Below are positions 52,005-61,183 of a stretch of 64,000 nucleotides of DNA, in pieces. The DNA lies in assembly GCF_001886815.1 (NCBI RefSeq), contig NZ_CP018099.1, positions 620,001 through 684,000 of the forward strand. The letters run 5' to 3'. Origin of the DNA: Caldithrix abyssi DSM 13497 (GTDB lineage: Bacteria; Calditrichota; Calditrichia; Calditrichales; Calditrichaceae). The translations under genes were made by a program, and so were the position numbers. Positions within the stretch are counted from its first letter, which is position 1, and each line of letters begins with the position of its first letter. The notes beneath the pieces are model-generated. The model made no database searches. It worked only from the letters and a program-made list of their open reading frames with translations, and had not been told where the DNA came from.

Positions 52005-54666
52005 AATTTCTCCTGACTTTATCCAGGTTTTCTTGAATATTGGCCAGTTTATTGCGCTCGGCTTGCACCACCTTTTCCGGCGCTTTTTGTAAAAAGTTTT
52101 CGTTGTTCAGCTTGGCCAGGCAAGATTTTTCCAGACCTTCCAGCCGTTTAATCTCTTTTTGCAGACGTTCTTTTTCTTTGTCCAGATCAAGCGCCTCGCG
52201 CAAAGGAATAAAGAACTCGGTGGATTGCACCACCACAACGCCGGCCTCCGCCCGGTCAAAATTTTCGGGCAGGGGGCTTAACGTTTCGACTTTGGCCAGG
52301 GCTGCAAAATGGGCGCGGTTGGTTTGGATTAACTGACTGCGCCCGGCGTTTGCTGAATAGTACACATTGATTTTTTGCGCCGGCTGCACATTCATCTCTG
52401 CCCGTAGATTGCGAATGGCGCTGATGGCCTCCTGCACAAAGCGCATCTGCTCTTCAATCTGTTCGTTAATCAACGATTTTTTGACCTCCGGCCATGGCGA
52501 AATAACGATGCTTTCTTCCTCTTCGCTGCGCAAATTCTGCCAGATCTCTTCCGTAATAAAAGGAATGAACGGGTGCAGTAGCTCCATGGAGCTTTTCATG
52601 ATGTAAGCGGCCACGCTCAGCGCCGTTTTTCGTTCTATTTCGTTGTTTGACTGATACAGGCGCCGTTTGATCATTTCCAGATACCAGTCGCAGTATTCAT
52701 CCCAGAAAAAATGGTAGATGGCGTTTAACGCATCATTTACGCGAAAGTTTTCTATGCCCTGCGAAACACCCTCGATCGCTTTCTGAAAGCGACTCACAAT
52801 CCAGCGGTCTTCAAAGGTAAAGTGCGCTTCATATTTCTGGAAATCGGTGTCCCAGCGCTGATCGGAGTTCATGGCTAAAAAGCGGAAGGCATTCCACACT
52901 TTGTTGGAAAAATTTCGTCCTATTTCGAAGCTGCGTTCGCCCAGATTGATATCCTGGCCTTCCGAACTGAGCATGATTAAGGTGAAGCGCACGGCGTCTG
53001 CGCTGTACTGTTCGATCATGTCCAGCGGATCGATGCCGTTGCCCAGCGACTTGCTCATTTTGCGTCCCTGCTCGTCGCGCACGATGCCGTTAAAGTACAC
53101 GTGTTTAAAAGGAATTTCGTGCATGAACTCCAGGCCGGCCATAATCATGCGCGCCACCCAAAAGAAGATGATGTCCGGGCCGGTGACCAGCACATCGGTT
53201 GGGTAAAAATATTTAAGCTCCGGCGTGTCGTCGGGCCAGCCCAGGGTAGAAAAAGGCCACAGCTGTGATGAAAACCAGGTGTCCAGCACATCGGGGTCGC
53301 GCGTCCACTTTTCGTCTGGTGTGGAAGGATCTTCTTTACAAACCTTTACCTCGCCTTTTTCGTTGTACCAGGCCGGAATGCGGTGGCCCCACCACAACTG
53401 GCGCGAGATGCACCAATCGCGAATATGAGTCATCCAGTGCTCGTACGTTTTTTCAAAGCGTCCTTCAGGGTGAAATTTGATCTTTCCCTCTTTGACGACT
53501 TTTAAGGCTTTTTCGGCCAGAGGCTTCATTTTAACGAACCACTGCACCGAAAGGTAAGGCTCGATAGGCACCTTGGATCGATAGCTGTGTCCCACGGAAT
53601 GCACATGGGGTTCCACCTTTTCCAGCTGCCCCATCTCTTTTAGTTTTTCCACGATGATTTCCCGCGCTTCAAAGCGATCCTTGCCGGCCAGATAGTCCGG
53701 AATGGGCAATTCTTCCACATACTCGCCGTCTTTGAACAGCAGACAGCGGTGGAGAACCTTCCCGTCTTTATCCAGCATGAGCACCATGGGCAGCTGGTGG
53801 CGCTGACCGATTTCGAAATCGTTGGGGTCGTGGGCCGGGGTAACTTTAACAAAGCCGGAACCAAATTCTTTATCCACGTGATCGTCCACTACCAATTCGA
53901 CTTCGCGATTCACAAAGGGGATGATGATCTTTTTGCCCAGCAAATGGTACTTTTCCATATCGTCAGGCGCAATGGCTACGGCCGTGTCTCCCAGCAGGGT
54001 TTCAGGGCGCGTGGTGGCCACCACGATGTACTCATCGGAGTCCTTAACTTTGTAGCGGATGTGGTAAAGCTTCCCCTGTACCTCTTTGTGTTCCACCTCG
54101 TCGTCGGCCAGAGCGGTAGCCGAGGCCGGGTCCCAGTTTACAATGCGCAGTCCTTTGTAAATCAGCCCCTTGTTGTACAGGCGGATGAACACCTCCTGAA
54201 CCGCATTGGAAAGACCTTCATCCAATGTGAATCGCTCGCGGTCCCAGTCGCAGGAAGCGCCCATCATCTTTAACTGGTGGATGATGGTCGAACCGTGTTT
54301 TTCTTTCCATTCCCAGACCTTTTCGACAAACTTTTCTCGCCCCAGGTCGTAACGCGATTTGCCTTCTTTGAGCAGTTCGCGCTCCACAACGCTTTGCGTG
54401 GCAATGCCAGCGTGATCGGTGCCTGGCAGCCACAGGGTTTCGTAGCCCAACTTGCGGTGGTAGCGAATCAGGATATCTTGAATGGTGTTATTAAAAGCAT
54501 GCCCCATGTGGAGGTTGGCCGTCACATTGGGCGGCGGAATTACAATCGTGAACGGTTTTTTGCGCGGATTGACCTCCGCGTGGAAATAACGTTTTTGCAG
54601 CCAGTGGTCGTACCATTTATTCTCAACCTTTTTCGGATCATATACCTTCGGTATTTCCTTACCCAT
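51976..54666 (-). CDS. valS: Valine--tRNA ligase
   Basis: An 896-residue class Ia synthetase of usual length. PPPNVTANLHMGHAFNN (44-60) holds the HIGH motif, and KMSKS is at 536-540. The editing (CP1) domain includes TTRPETLLGDTAVA and AHDPNDFEIG; VQWFVKMKPLAEKA and WISRQLWWGHRIPAWY-like (DWCISRQLWWGHRIPAW) follow. The C-terminal coiled coil (LREALDLDKEKERLQKEIKR) is the standard ValRS tRNA arm. CAGGAG sets the start. It heads the operon valS-DUF4139-rarA-small gene-EEP-SDR; an IS1182 copy lies about 190 bp upstream. Confidence 0.97.
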   Translation of the reverse strand: MGKEIPKVYDPKKVENKWYDHWLQKRYFHAEVNPRKKPFTIVIPPPNVTANLHMGHAFNNTIQDILIRYHRKLGYETLWLPGTDHAGIATQSVVERELLKEGKSRYDLGREKFVEKVWEWKEKHGSTIIHQLKMMGASCDWDRERFTLDEGLSNAVQEVFIRLYNKGLIYKGLRIVNWDPASATALADDEVEHKEVQGKLYHIRYKVKDSDEYIVVATTRPETLLGDTAVAIAPDDMEKYHLLGKKIIIPFVNREVELVVDDHVDKEFGSGFVKVTPAHDPNDFEIGQRHQLPMVLMLDKDGKVLHRCLLFKDGEYVEELPIPDYLAGKDRFEAREIIVEKLKEMGQLEKVEPHVHSVGHSYRSKVPIEPYLSVQWFVKMKPLAEKALKVVKEGKIKFHPEGRFEKTYEHWMTHIRDWCISRQLWWGHRIPAWYNEKGEVKVCKEDPSTPDEKWTRDPDVLDTWFSSQLWPFSTLGWPDDTPELKYFYPTDVLVTGPDIIFFWVARMIMAGLEFMHEIPFKHVYFNGIVRDEQGRKMSKSLGNGIDPLDMIEQYSADAVRFTLIMLSSEGQDINLGERSFEIGRNFSNKVWNAFRFLAMNSDQRWDTDFQKYEAHFTFEDRWIVSRFQKAIEGVSQGIENFRVNDALNAIYHFFWDEYCDWYLEMIKRRLYQSNNEIERKTALSVAAYIMKSSMELLHPFIPFITEEIWQNLRSEEEESIVISPWPEVKKSLINEQIEEQMRFVQEAISAIRNLRAEMNVQPAQKINVYYSANAGRSQLIQTNRAHFAALAKVETLSPLPENFDRAEAGVVVVQSTEFFIPLREALDLDKEKERLQKEIKRLEGLEKSCLAKLNNENFLQKAPEKVVQAERNKLANIQENLDKVRRNYEKLFGSKS

Positions 54667-54858
54667 GAATCGAACTCCTGCTTTTTAAAATTTATTTATT
54701 ACTTAAACGCAAAATATACAGAATTTTCTGCCCAAAATCACTAAAATTAATCCGCCACCTGTAACCATCCCTAAAATTTTATTCCTAAAAATAGATCAGG
54801 TAGGCGACACATTTACACCGTACTTAGGATACTTCCTCTGGAAGATCAATCCCGCCCG

Positions 54859-56567
54859 GGAGGCTGTTGCAAATTCAGTTTGAGTAAAATTCAAAAAATT
54901 TGTAAATTCTGGGCGACAGATAAAACAAGTAATAACAAAGGAATTCCATGAGTTTTATTACTTATAATCGCTCACAAATGAATCTCTTTGGCTATAGTGT
55001 GGAAGATTTTGCCAGAGACGATCCAAAGAGTCGATTTGTAGTGGAGTTGGTTTCGCGCCTTGATTTAAGTGCACTTTATTCCCGTTATAGTTCACAAGGC
55101 GGTGATTCTTATGCCCCAGACATGATGCTTGCCTTATGGTTTTATGCTTATAGTAACGGCATTACCAGCACCCGTAAGCTGGAGGAATTGTGTAAATATG
55201 ATACGCGCTACATTTATATCACTGGGAATCAGCATCCGGATCATAGTACATTAAGTCGTTTTCGCAAGGCACATTTGGATTTATTAGACCAATATTTTGT
55301 AGAGATACTTTTAATTGCCCAGGCCGAAGGCATAAGTAGTTTCAACCAGATAGCCATAGATGGCACGAAAATCAAAGCGCACAGCAGTAAGCGTCATGGC
55401 TACACTGAGGATCAATTAGACAAACGTATAGAGAAGTTAAGAGCAGAGATCAAGCAATACATGCAGCGCTGTAATTTTGTAGAACAGGGGGCCACGGATG
55501 AATTAGATTTAGAAACTCTTCGAGCGGAGAAAGAACGGCTTGAGCGCTTAGAGAAAGAGATATTAGAACGTAAAGCCCAATTGAAAGAGCGTAAGAAACA
55601 GCTCAAATCAGAACACCGTTCAAGACATCAAATAAATGTAAAAGAGCCGGATGCCCGCATGATGCCTTCGGTGGATGGACCGGGCTATAACGCACAATTA
55701 GGCGTAGATATGTCCAGTCATTTAATAGTAGCTCATGAAGTCGTAAGCCAGCCCAACGACCAGGGTCAATTCATACCGATTCAAGAACAAGTAGAGAAGA
55801 ATCTTGGTTCAGATGATAAGCGATCTTACACGGCCGATTCCGGTTATCACAATAGCACAGACCTAAAAGAATTGGAAGAAAAGCAGATTGATGCCGTAAT
55901 AGCCGATCCCCAGTTATCCAATCGTTCGATAAAGGAGACACCAACCTCCAAGGAAGAATTGCAAAAAGAAGAAAGAAAACTAAAACGAAGTGATTTTGTG
56001 TATCATGAACAGGGAGATTACTATGAATGTCCGACGGGTAAGAAGCTTTTTCCAGTTGAGAGAAATAGCGAACGGATCGTATATCGTTCCAATGATTGTC
56101 AGGACTGTCCCTTAATTAATTTATGTATTTCCAGTAAAAAGAAAGTTAAGCAAATCCATCGTTCAGTTAATGAGAGTTATTGCGAACGTATGGCGAAAAA
56201 GTTACAAACTTCAGCGGCGCAGGAACGACTAAAGAAGCGTTCGGTGACAGTTGAACCTGTTTTTGGTAACTTGAAGCATAATTTAGGCTATCGTGGATTT
56301 TCCTTATCTGGTCTTAATAATGTTCGTAGTGAATTTACGTTAATGTGTATTGGGCATAATATTAATGTTCTATTTAAAAATATGTTAGGGAAACGTTTAG
56401 CAGCGTTTATAACAGCATCACAAGAAAAAGATGATCTATTAATTTTATTTTCAAAGAATATTTTGGCGTTTTTAATTCTATATTTTGCCCAACGCTTAAG
56501 AATGAGAAAAAATTATCAATATCGGAGAATATAAGCATTAATTCCTCCCCCCCATGCAACAGCCTCC
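54859..56567 (+). mobile_element. IS1182-family insertion sequence, copy B
   Basis: 1709 bp with the same GGAGGCTGTTGCA ends as copy A. It interrupts ATCCCGCC-CG-GGCGGGAT: the flank left ends in CCCGCCCG and the flank right starts CGGGCGGG, so a 2-bp CG duplication restores an 18-bp perfect palindrome. Because the flanks mirror each other, the inverted repeat appears to extend to 24 bp here, but copy A shows that the element itself ends after GGAGG. Confidence 0.9.
54948..56534 (+). CDS. IS1182-family transposase (copy B)
   Basis: 528 residues, identical to the product of the copy at 40180-41766, so the two elements derive from a very recent event. Catalytic Asp in QIAIDGTKIKA and YTADSGYHN, and the VEPVFGNLKHNLGYRGF end, as in copy A. 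It is transcribed away from valS. Confidence 0.93.
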   Translation: MSFITYNRSQMNLFGYSVEDFARDDPKSRFVVELVSRLDLSALYSRYSSQGGDSYAPDMMLALWFYAYSNGITSTRKLEELCKYDTRYIYITGNQHPDHSTLSRFRKAHLDLLDQYFVEILLIAQAEGISSFNQIAIDGTKIKAHSSKRHGYTEDQLDKRIEKLRAEIKQYMQRCNFVEQGATDELDLETLRAEKERLERLEKEILERKAQLKERKKQLKSEHRSRHQINVKEPDARMMPSVDGPGYNAQLGVDMSSHLIVAHEVVSQPNDQGQFIPIQEQVEKNLGSDDKRSYTADSGYHNSTDLKELEEKQIDAVIADPQLSNRSIKETPTSKEELQKEERKLKRSDFVYHEQGDYYECPTGKKLFPVERNSERIVYRSNDCQDCPLINLCISSKKKVKQIHRSVNESYCERMAKKLQTSAAQERLKKRSVTVEPVFGNLKHNLGYRGFSLSGLNNVRSEFTLMCIGHNINVLFKNMLGKRLAAFITASQEKDDLLILFSKNILAFLILYFAQRLRMRKNYQYRRI

Positions 56568-56757
56568 CGGGCGGGATTTGAAAATTTTTGTGCTGCTGGA
56601 TTGGTTGAATAGTTAATTAGTTGAATGGTTGAATAGTTAGCCTGTCATTTCAAACCTGTTTCTGCAAATGTGGTGAATGCCTGCCACCGTTTATGTAGGG
56701 GCGAAGGATTTCTAAGAACAATTCAGCGATGGTAAGCATTAATCTTTAGTCATATAA
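56568..56757 (-). repeat. Composite interspersed repeat, reverse copy, middle fragment
   Basis: Continues the repeat interrupted by IS1182 copy B. In reverse orientation it holds the 8-bp block (56599-56638: GATTGGTT, GAATAGTT, AATTAGTT, GAATGGTT, GAATAGTT), GTCATTTCAAACCTGTTTCTG and the left part of MITE-1 from 56694. It is cut at 56757 by the IS1634-type element. The missing outer end is at 54790-54858 before IS1182. Confidence 0.8.
56599..56638 (-). repeat. 8-bp tandem repeat block (reverse orientation, x5)
   Basis: Five 8-bp units, reverse complement of AACYAWTC, in perfect register; one unit is AATTAGTT. Confidence 0.85.
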
Positions 56758-58643
56758 CTTGAGTTTGACAGTTGTATGGAACATAATTCCTTTATTATTA
56801 TTAAGTTAGTTTAATTTCATTTTCGTTAAGTTGTCACTACAAAGATAAAAGCGTTGGCTTGCTGCTGCCTATCTCCTGAAATATTTCCAATTGTTCGCCA
56901 TGCACTCTGGATAATCCTTTACGACGTCTCCCTTCATTTTCCCATTCTACAACCACGACTCGACGCAGGCTCTCCATAGCACGCTGCCAACTTAATTTTA
57001 TGCCACTCAAACGCTTCTCAAACAATACTGCCATCTGGAATGCAAGAAAACATACCATCACATGAGCCCTGATACGCTTCTCTGTCCAATGAAAATTGGG
57101 ACGTAAATTCAAACTATGCTTTAATTCGTAAAAACCATGCTCCACATATTTTAAATCTTTATAGCGCGCTATGAGTTCTGATTTACTCAGGTCATGAGCA
57201 TTGCTTATCACTATAAACCAACCGTCGCTCTTTTCTTCTTCTGATAATACCTCATCTTGCTTATGAATCTCTATCGTATCTTCTGTTAATTCAACATTAA
57301 AGAAACGACTTAAACGTTTTCTTGATAATACACTCTTTATTTGATGATATTTATCTTCTGTGTTTATTCCCTTTTTCTTAATCTCTTCTGACAGCTCTAA
57401 AAATTCATTAATACGATTGATGCGATTTTTATAGCGCTTTAATGCCGTAGCGGCATTGTAACTGGCCACATAACGAAGTTTTATCTTTTCCTTTTTACCA
57501 TCTTTTGACTTGATTTCACGCTCCGTTAGGCGCTCATAGATCGTCTCACCAGTCGCCTCTTTATGCGCATTGGCTTCTTTTATAACCGATTTGGCATCCT
57601 TGCTCTGACGAACACTCTCTCCAAGAATAAACTCATAACCTTGTTGGATTAAATGCCAGAGATTGTCATTGCTTAATAAACCTTTGTCTGCCACCAGCTG
57701 GATATCTTTTACCTTAAATCGCCTGCGAATATCATTGAGCATCTCTTGCAAGGTAGAGCGATCAGCCTTATTGCCAGGGAAGACGTAATGGGCTATAGGA
57801 ATACCATCTCCGGTCATCACTACGCCAATTACGATCTGTTCTCTATCCCCGCGGTGGTCACGACTATAACCAAACTGACGAATATCGCCTTCTACCAATG
57901 AGTTTTCGGCTTCAAAGTAGCTTGATGTTAAATCATAAAAACAAACCTTTAGATCCTGATTAAACAGATCTAGTAAACGATTAGCAAGTTGGGTTTCAAT
58001 CTTTTCTTTATGAGCTATTAGAAAATCCATCGCTCTTAAAAGATACTCATAACGAATGTCGTCTTTGTTGATACCCGGAATATAAACGGTTTCTAACCAG
58101 GTGAGTAGTTTTAGCTTGGAAGAAGGATCATCAAGGCGGTTAAATATCAGACTTTTTAAATGAGCTTCAAGATCAAACTTTATTCCGCTTTTTTCCTTTT
58201 GCCTGGCAATAATCTGGCTCATTTTAAGCTCTTTCCATAAATGGACAAGCGCCCAGATTTGACCGAAGGCCTTGACATTATCAATATTGCTGTCTAAGTC
58301 CTGTAAAGTTAACCCCTTAGCCCTTAAAAGTCCGTTGATAAGCGTGTCTACGTCTTTTTTGATGAATTTGTCGGTAGGGCCTAAATGCAGCAAGATTCGA
58401 TGGCGTACTTTTCCATTTGAGTCTCTGTAGGACTCAGCGATTTGTAAAGTCTCATGGACTTTGTTATTTCTTTTGGATCGACTCACCTTAACAAACATAG
58501 AATGAATATAATAATAAAACGATTTGATAGCAAATAAAAAAGCACTCCTGCATAGACTACAAAGAAATTGAAACAGAGAAACTTAATTATATGTTTTTTT
58601 TGATTTGGCTTTGAAAAATTTGGCGTTAACTGTCAAACTGGGG
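56758..58643 (-). mobile_element. IS1634-type (IS4 superfamily) insertion sequence
   Basis: 1886 bp. Ends CTTGAGTTTGACAGTT and CCCCAGTTTGACAGTT are a 16-bp inverted repeat with three mismatches. ATATAA is duplicated on both sides (56752-56757, 58644-58649). One transposase gene on the minus strand. The target is the AT-rich centre of a MITE-1, itself inside the composite repeat. Confidence 0.9.
56837..58498 (-). CDS. IS1634-type transposase
   Basis: A 553-residue DDE transposase of the IS4 superfamily. It begins MFVKVSRSKRNNKVHETLQI with HRILLHLGPTD nearby, characteristic of the IS1634 group. Catalytic region: CFYDLTSSYFE (first Asp), IQLVADKGLLSNDN (second Asp), and YELKHSLNLRPNFHWTEKRIRAHVMVCFLAFQM with the Glu of the YREK-like motif. 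Length is normal and the frame intact, so it may be active. It is AT-rich against its neighbours. Confidence 0.92.
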   Translation of the reverse strand: MFVKVSRSKRNNKVHETLQIAESYRDSNGKVRHRILLHLGPTDKFIKKDVDTLINGLLRAKGLTLQDLDSNIDNVKAFGQIWALVHLWKELKMSQIIARQKEKSGIKFDLEAHLKSLIFNRLDDPSSKLKLLTWLETVYIPGINKDDIRYEYLLRAMDFLIAHKEKIETQLANRLLDLFNQDLKVCFYDLTSSYFEAENSLVEGDIRQFGYSRDHRGDREQIVIGVVMTGDGIPIAHYVFPGNKADRSTLQEMLNDIRRRFKVKDIQLVADKGLLSNDNLWHLIQQGYEFILGESVRQSKDAKSVIKEANAHKEATGETIYERLTEREIKSKDGKKEKIKLRYVASYNAATALKRYKNRINRINEFLELSEEIKKKGINTEDKYHQIKSVLSRKRLSRFFNVELTEDTIEIHKQDEVLSEEEKSDGWFIVISNAHDLSKSELIARYKDLKYVEHGFYELKHSLNLRPNFHWTEKRIRAHVMVCFLAFQMAVLFEKRLSGIKLSWQRAMESLRRVVVVEWENEGRRRKGLSRVHGEQLEIFQEIGSSKPTLLSL

Positions 58644-58649
58644 ATATAA

Positions 58650-58910
58650 AAAAAGCGCTCTGGATAAAGTAGGGTTGGAAATCCTTCGCCCTTACAAGTA
58701 CGTTAATTCCTGATCTTTTGTCTGGGAGTGATGATCGAGCGAGCAAGGGTAATTTAATTTAAAATATTCACTGCGCCCTTTGTGACTTCTCTGGTTGCTT
58801 AAAATAAATTGTTTAATCATTTCCTGCGATTATTGGCGTAATCTGCGAGAAAATTACTTTGCGCGCGTTGCGGTTGTTTTTGGTTGCGGCTACGCCGCCT
58901 TAGTTAAATT
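58650..58910 (-). repeat. Composite interspersed repeat, reverse copy, inner fragment
   Basis: Reverse copy of the left part of the repeat: end of MITE-1 (to 58696), CTGATCTTTTGTCTGGGAGT, GTGACTTCTCTGGTTGC, GATTATTGGCGTAATCTGCG and GCGGCTACGCCGCC. The remaining 175 bp to the aconitase-like gene are AT-rich, with TATTCGTGTCTATTCGTG, and hold its AAAGGAG ribosome site; no gene is visible there. Confidence 0.75.
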
Positions 58911-59085
58911 ACATAAAATATATTCGTGTCTATTCGTGAAATTCGTGGTTTTTATAATGAACTGATGAATAAACTGTATTTTTTGATAAGAATTTTTAAT
59001 TGGCGCTAACCTATTCTTTTGTATTAAAACCTTTTCATTCTTAATTTTAACCAAACGATTACAAATGACAAAGGAGAGTAAAAGT

Positions 59086-61059
59086 ATGGCTCAAACCCTT
59101 ATTGAAAAAATCGCCCAAAAATTTGCCGTTGGGCTGGAAGAAGGACAAATCGTACATTCCGGCGACTACATTATGATTCAGCCGGCGCATGTGATGACTC
59201 ATGACAATACCGGCGCCGTTATTCCAAAATTTAAAAAGATCGGCGCCAAAAAGTTTTTTAATCCGCGCCAGGTGGTGCACACTCTGGATCACAACATTCA
59301 GGACACATCGGAAAAGAATCTGGAAAAATATCGTAAAATCGAAGCCTTTTCGCGCGAGATGGGGGCCGATTTTTATCCGGCTGGCCGGGGGATTGGCCAT
59401 CAGATCATGGTTGAAGAGGGGTATGCCTGGCCGGGCACTCTGGTAGTCGCCTCGGATAGTCACTCCAACATGTACGGCGGATTGGGCTGCCTGGGAACGC
59501 CCATTGTGCGCACCGACGCCGCGGCTCTGTGGGCTTCCGGAAAAACATGGTGGCAAATACCGCCGGTGGTTAAAGTCGTTTTAAAGGGCAGCCTGCGACC
59601 GGGCGTTACCGGTAAGGACGTTATTATTGCCCTGGCCGGCCATTTTAGCCACGACGAGGTTTTAAATCACGCCATTGAGTTTAGCGGCGACGGCGTGGGC
59701 AACCTGACCATTGACCAGCGATTGACCATCGCCAACATGACTACAGAGTGGGGAGCGCTGGCCGGTGTTTTTCCCATTGATATGCACACCATCAACTGGT
59801 TGCGGCAGCGGGCTGAATACGTCAAAAAACGCGGGCTGGCGGGCGTGCCTTCCGATGCCGACGGAAACGGCGAACATCCGCGTTTAAATGAAAAACGCAT
59901 CCAGGAGCTGGAGCAAAACATTCCCACGGCGGATGCCGACGCTTATTACGCCAGGGAAATCGTTCTGGATTTAAGCACAGTGGTGCCTTATGTGGCGGGC
60001 CCGGACACCGTTAAAACCATTGCGCCGGTGGACGAACTGGCTTCAAAAAATATCAAAATTCACAAGGCATATCTGGTTTCGTGCGTGAACAGCCGATTGG
60101 AGGATATCGCCCAGGCCGCCGCCGTGGTTAAGGGCAAAAAAGTAGCCGAACACGTTAAGTTTTACATTGCGGCCGCTTCTGACGAGGTGCAAAAAGAAGC
60201 CGAGAAATTGGGTTACTGGCAGGCGTTGTTAGAGGCCGGCGCCATTGCCCTGCCTCCCGGTTGCGGCCCGTGTATTGGGTTGGGAACTGGCTTGCTGGAA
60301 GACGGCGAGGTCGGCATTTCGGCAACCAACCGAAATTTTAAGGGAAGAATGGGCTCGCGTAATGCGCAGGCTTATCTGGCTTCGCCGGCAGTGGTTGCCG
60401 CTTCGGCCATTAGCGGTAAAATTGACACGCCCTTTCATATTCCCACGCAAAAGCCGGCAGCTCAAATTACGATAAACGACAGAGCGCAGCAAAAGCAGAC
60501 CGCGGTGAAAGTGCTCCCCGGGTTTCCGGAGGTTGTGGAGGGCGAATTGCTCTTCTGTCCGCAAGACAACCTGAATACCGACGGCATTTATCCGGGCAAA
60601 TACACCTATATTGACGATTTTACGCCCGAACAACAGGCTAAAGTAGTCATGGAAAATTACGACCCACAATTTGTAAAAATAATGAAAGAGGGCGATATTC
60701 TGGCCGGCGGTTTTAACTTTGGAACGGGCAGTTCGCGCGAACAGGCTGCAACGGCCTTTAAATACGCAGGCATTCAAATGGTGCTGGCCGGTTCTTTTAG
60801 CGAAACGTACAAACGCAACGCCATTAATAACGGTTTTATGGTGGTGGAAGCGCCGGAATTAATCGCCGATTTAAAAGAACGCTTTGGCACAGACCGCCTT
60901 ACCGTTAGAACCGGCTTAAAGGCCGCCATCAATTTCAAAGAAGGAAAAATAAACTTAGAAGATAAGACCTATTCGATTAAACCGTTCGGTGTGGCCGCTC
61001 AGGAAATTATCCTGGCCGGGGGGCTGGAAGAGTGGGTGAAAAAACAGCTGAACCTTTAA
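59086..61059 (+). CDS. Aconitase-family hydratase, homoaconitase (Lys4)-like
   Basis: 657 residues from ATG 59086 (AAGGAGAG upstream; an ATG at 59065 contains that site, so it is rejected). Large-domain motifs: IQPAHVMTHDNTGAV, VVASDSHSNMYGGLGCLGTPIVRTDAAALW, SCVNSRLED and PPGCGPCIG with the 4Fe-4S cysteines; swivel domain with GGFNFGTGSSREQAATAFKYAGI. The fused single-chain form and the phrase LNHAIEFSGDGVGNLTIDQRLTIANMTTEWGAL are like fungal-type homoaconitase, but bacterial members may act as aconitase. Reaction: hydratase/dehydratase on citrate- or homocitrate-type acids. No pathway neighbours are present. Confidence 0.82.
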   Translation: MAQTLIEKIAQKFAVGLEEGQIVHSGDYIMIQPAHVMTHDNTGAVIPKFKKIGAKKFFNPRQVVHTLDHNIQDTSEKNLEKYRKIEAFSREMGADFYPAGRGIGHQIMVEEGYAWPGTLVVASDSHSNMYGGLGCLGTPIVRTDAAALWASGKTWWQIPPVVKVVLKGSLRPGVTGKDVIIALAGHFSHDEVLNHAIEFSGDGVGNLTIDQRLTIANMTTEWGALAGVFPIDMHTINWLRQRAEYVKKRGLAGVPSDADGNGEHPRLNEKRIQELEQNIPTADADAYYAREIVLDLSTVVPYVAGPDTVKTIAPVDELASKNIKIHKAYLVSCVNSRLEDIAQAAAVVKGKKVAEHVKFYIAAASDEVQKEAEKLGYWQALLEAGAIALPPGCGPCIGLGTGLLEDGEVGISATNRNFKGRMGSRNAQAYLASPAVVAASAISGKIDTPFHIPTQKPAAQITINDRAQQKQTAVKVLPGFPEVVEGELLFCPQDNLNTDGIYPGKYTYIDDFTPEQQAKVVMENYDPQFVKIMKEGDILAGGFNFGTGSSREQAATAFKYAGIQMVLAGSFSETYKRNAINNGFMVVEAPELIADLKERFGTDRLTVRTGLKAAINFKEGKINLEDKTYSIKPFGVAAQEIILAGGLEEWVKKQLNL

Positions 61060-61183
61060 GAAGATAAATGGCAAAGGTTTGCGCCTGCCCCAAAATGCAA
61101 AGAAAAATTTTTGAGGGAATATTGGGCCGGATCATGTTTGTTTTAATGTAAACACGGTTTATGGCAGGCAGGAAAGCGATCGT

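Larger units (their letters stand above)
56694..58696. repeat. MITE-1 copy split by an insertion sequence
   Basis: Left 64 bp (56694-56757, TGTAGGGGCGAAGG to CATATAA) and right part (58644-58696, ending CGCCCTTACA) rejoin into a 111-bp MITE-1 once the IS1634 element and one ATATAA are removed. The junction GTCATATAAAAAAAGCGC is that of the intact copy at 42320-42430. Confidence 0.85.

Noticed and set aside
54667-54858. T-box or attenuator leader for valS
   Set aside because: No T-box core or leader peptide with Val codons was seen; T-boxes are mainly a Firmicute feature.
54848-56578. 24-bp perfect inverted repeat as the ends of IS1182 copy B
   Set aside because: Copy A shares only the inner 13 bp (GGAGGCTGTTGCA); the outer bases are the arms of a palindromic target site.
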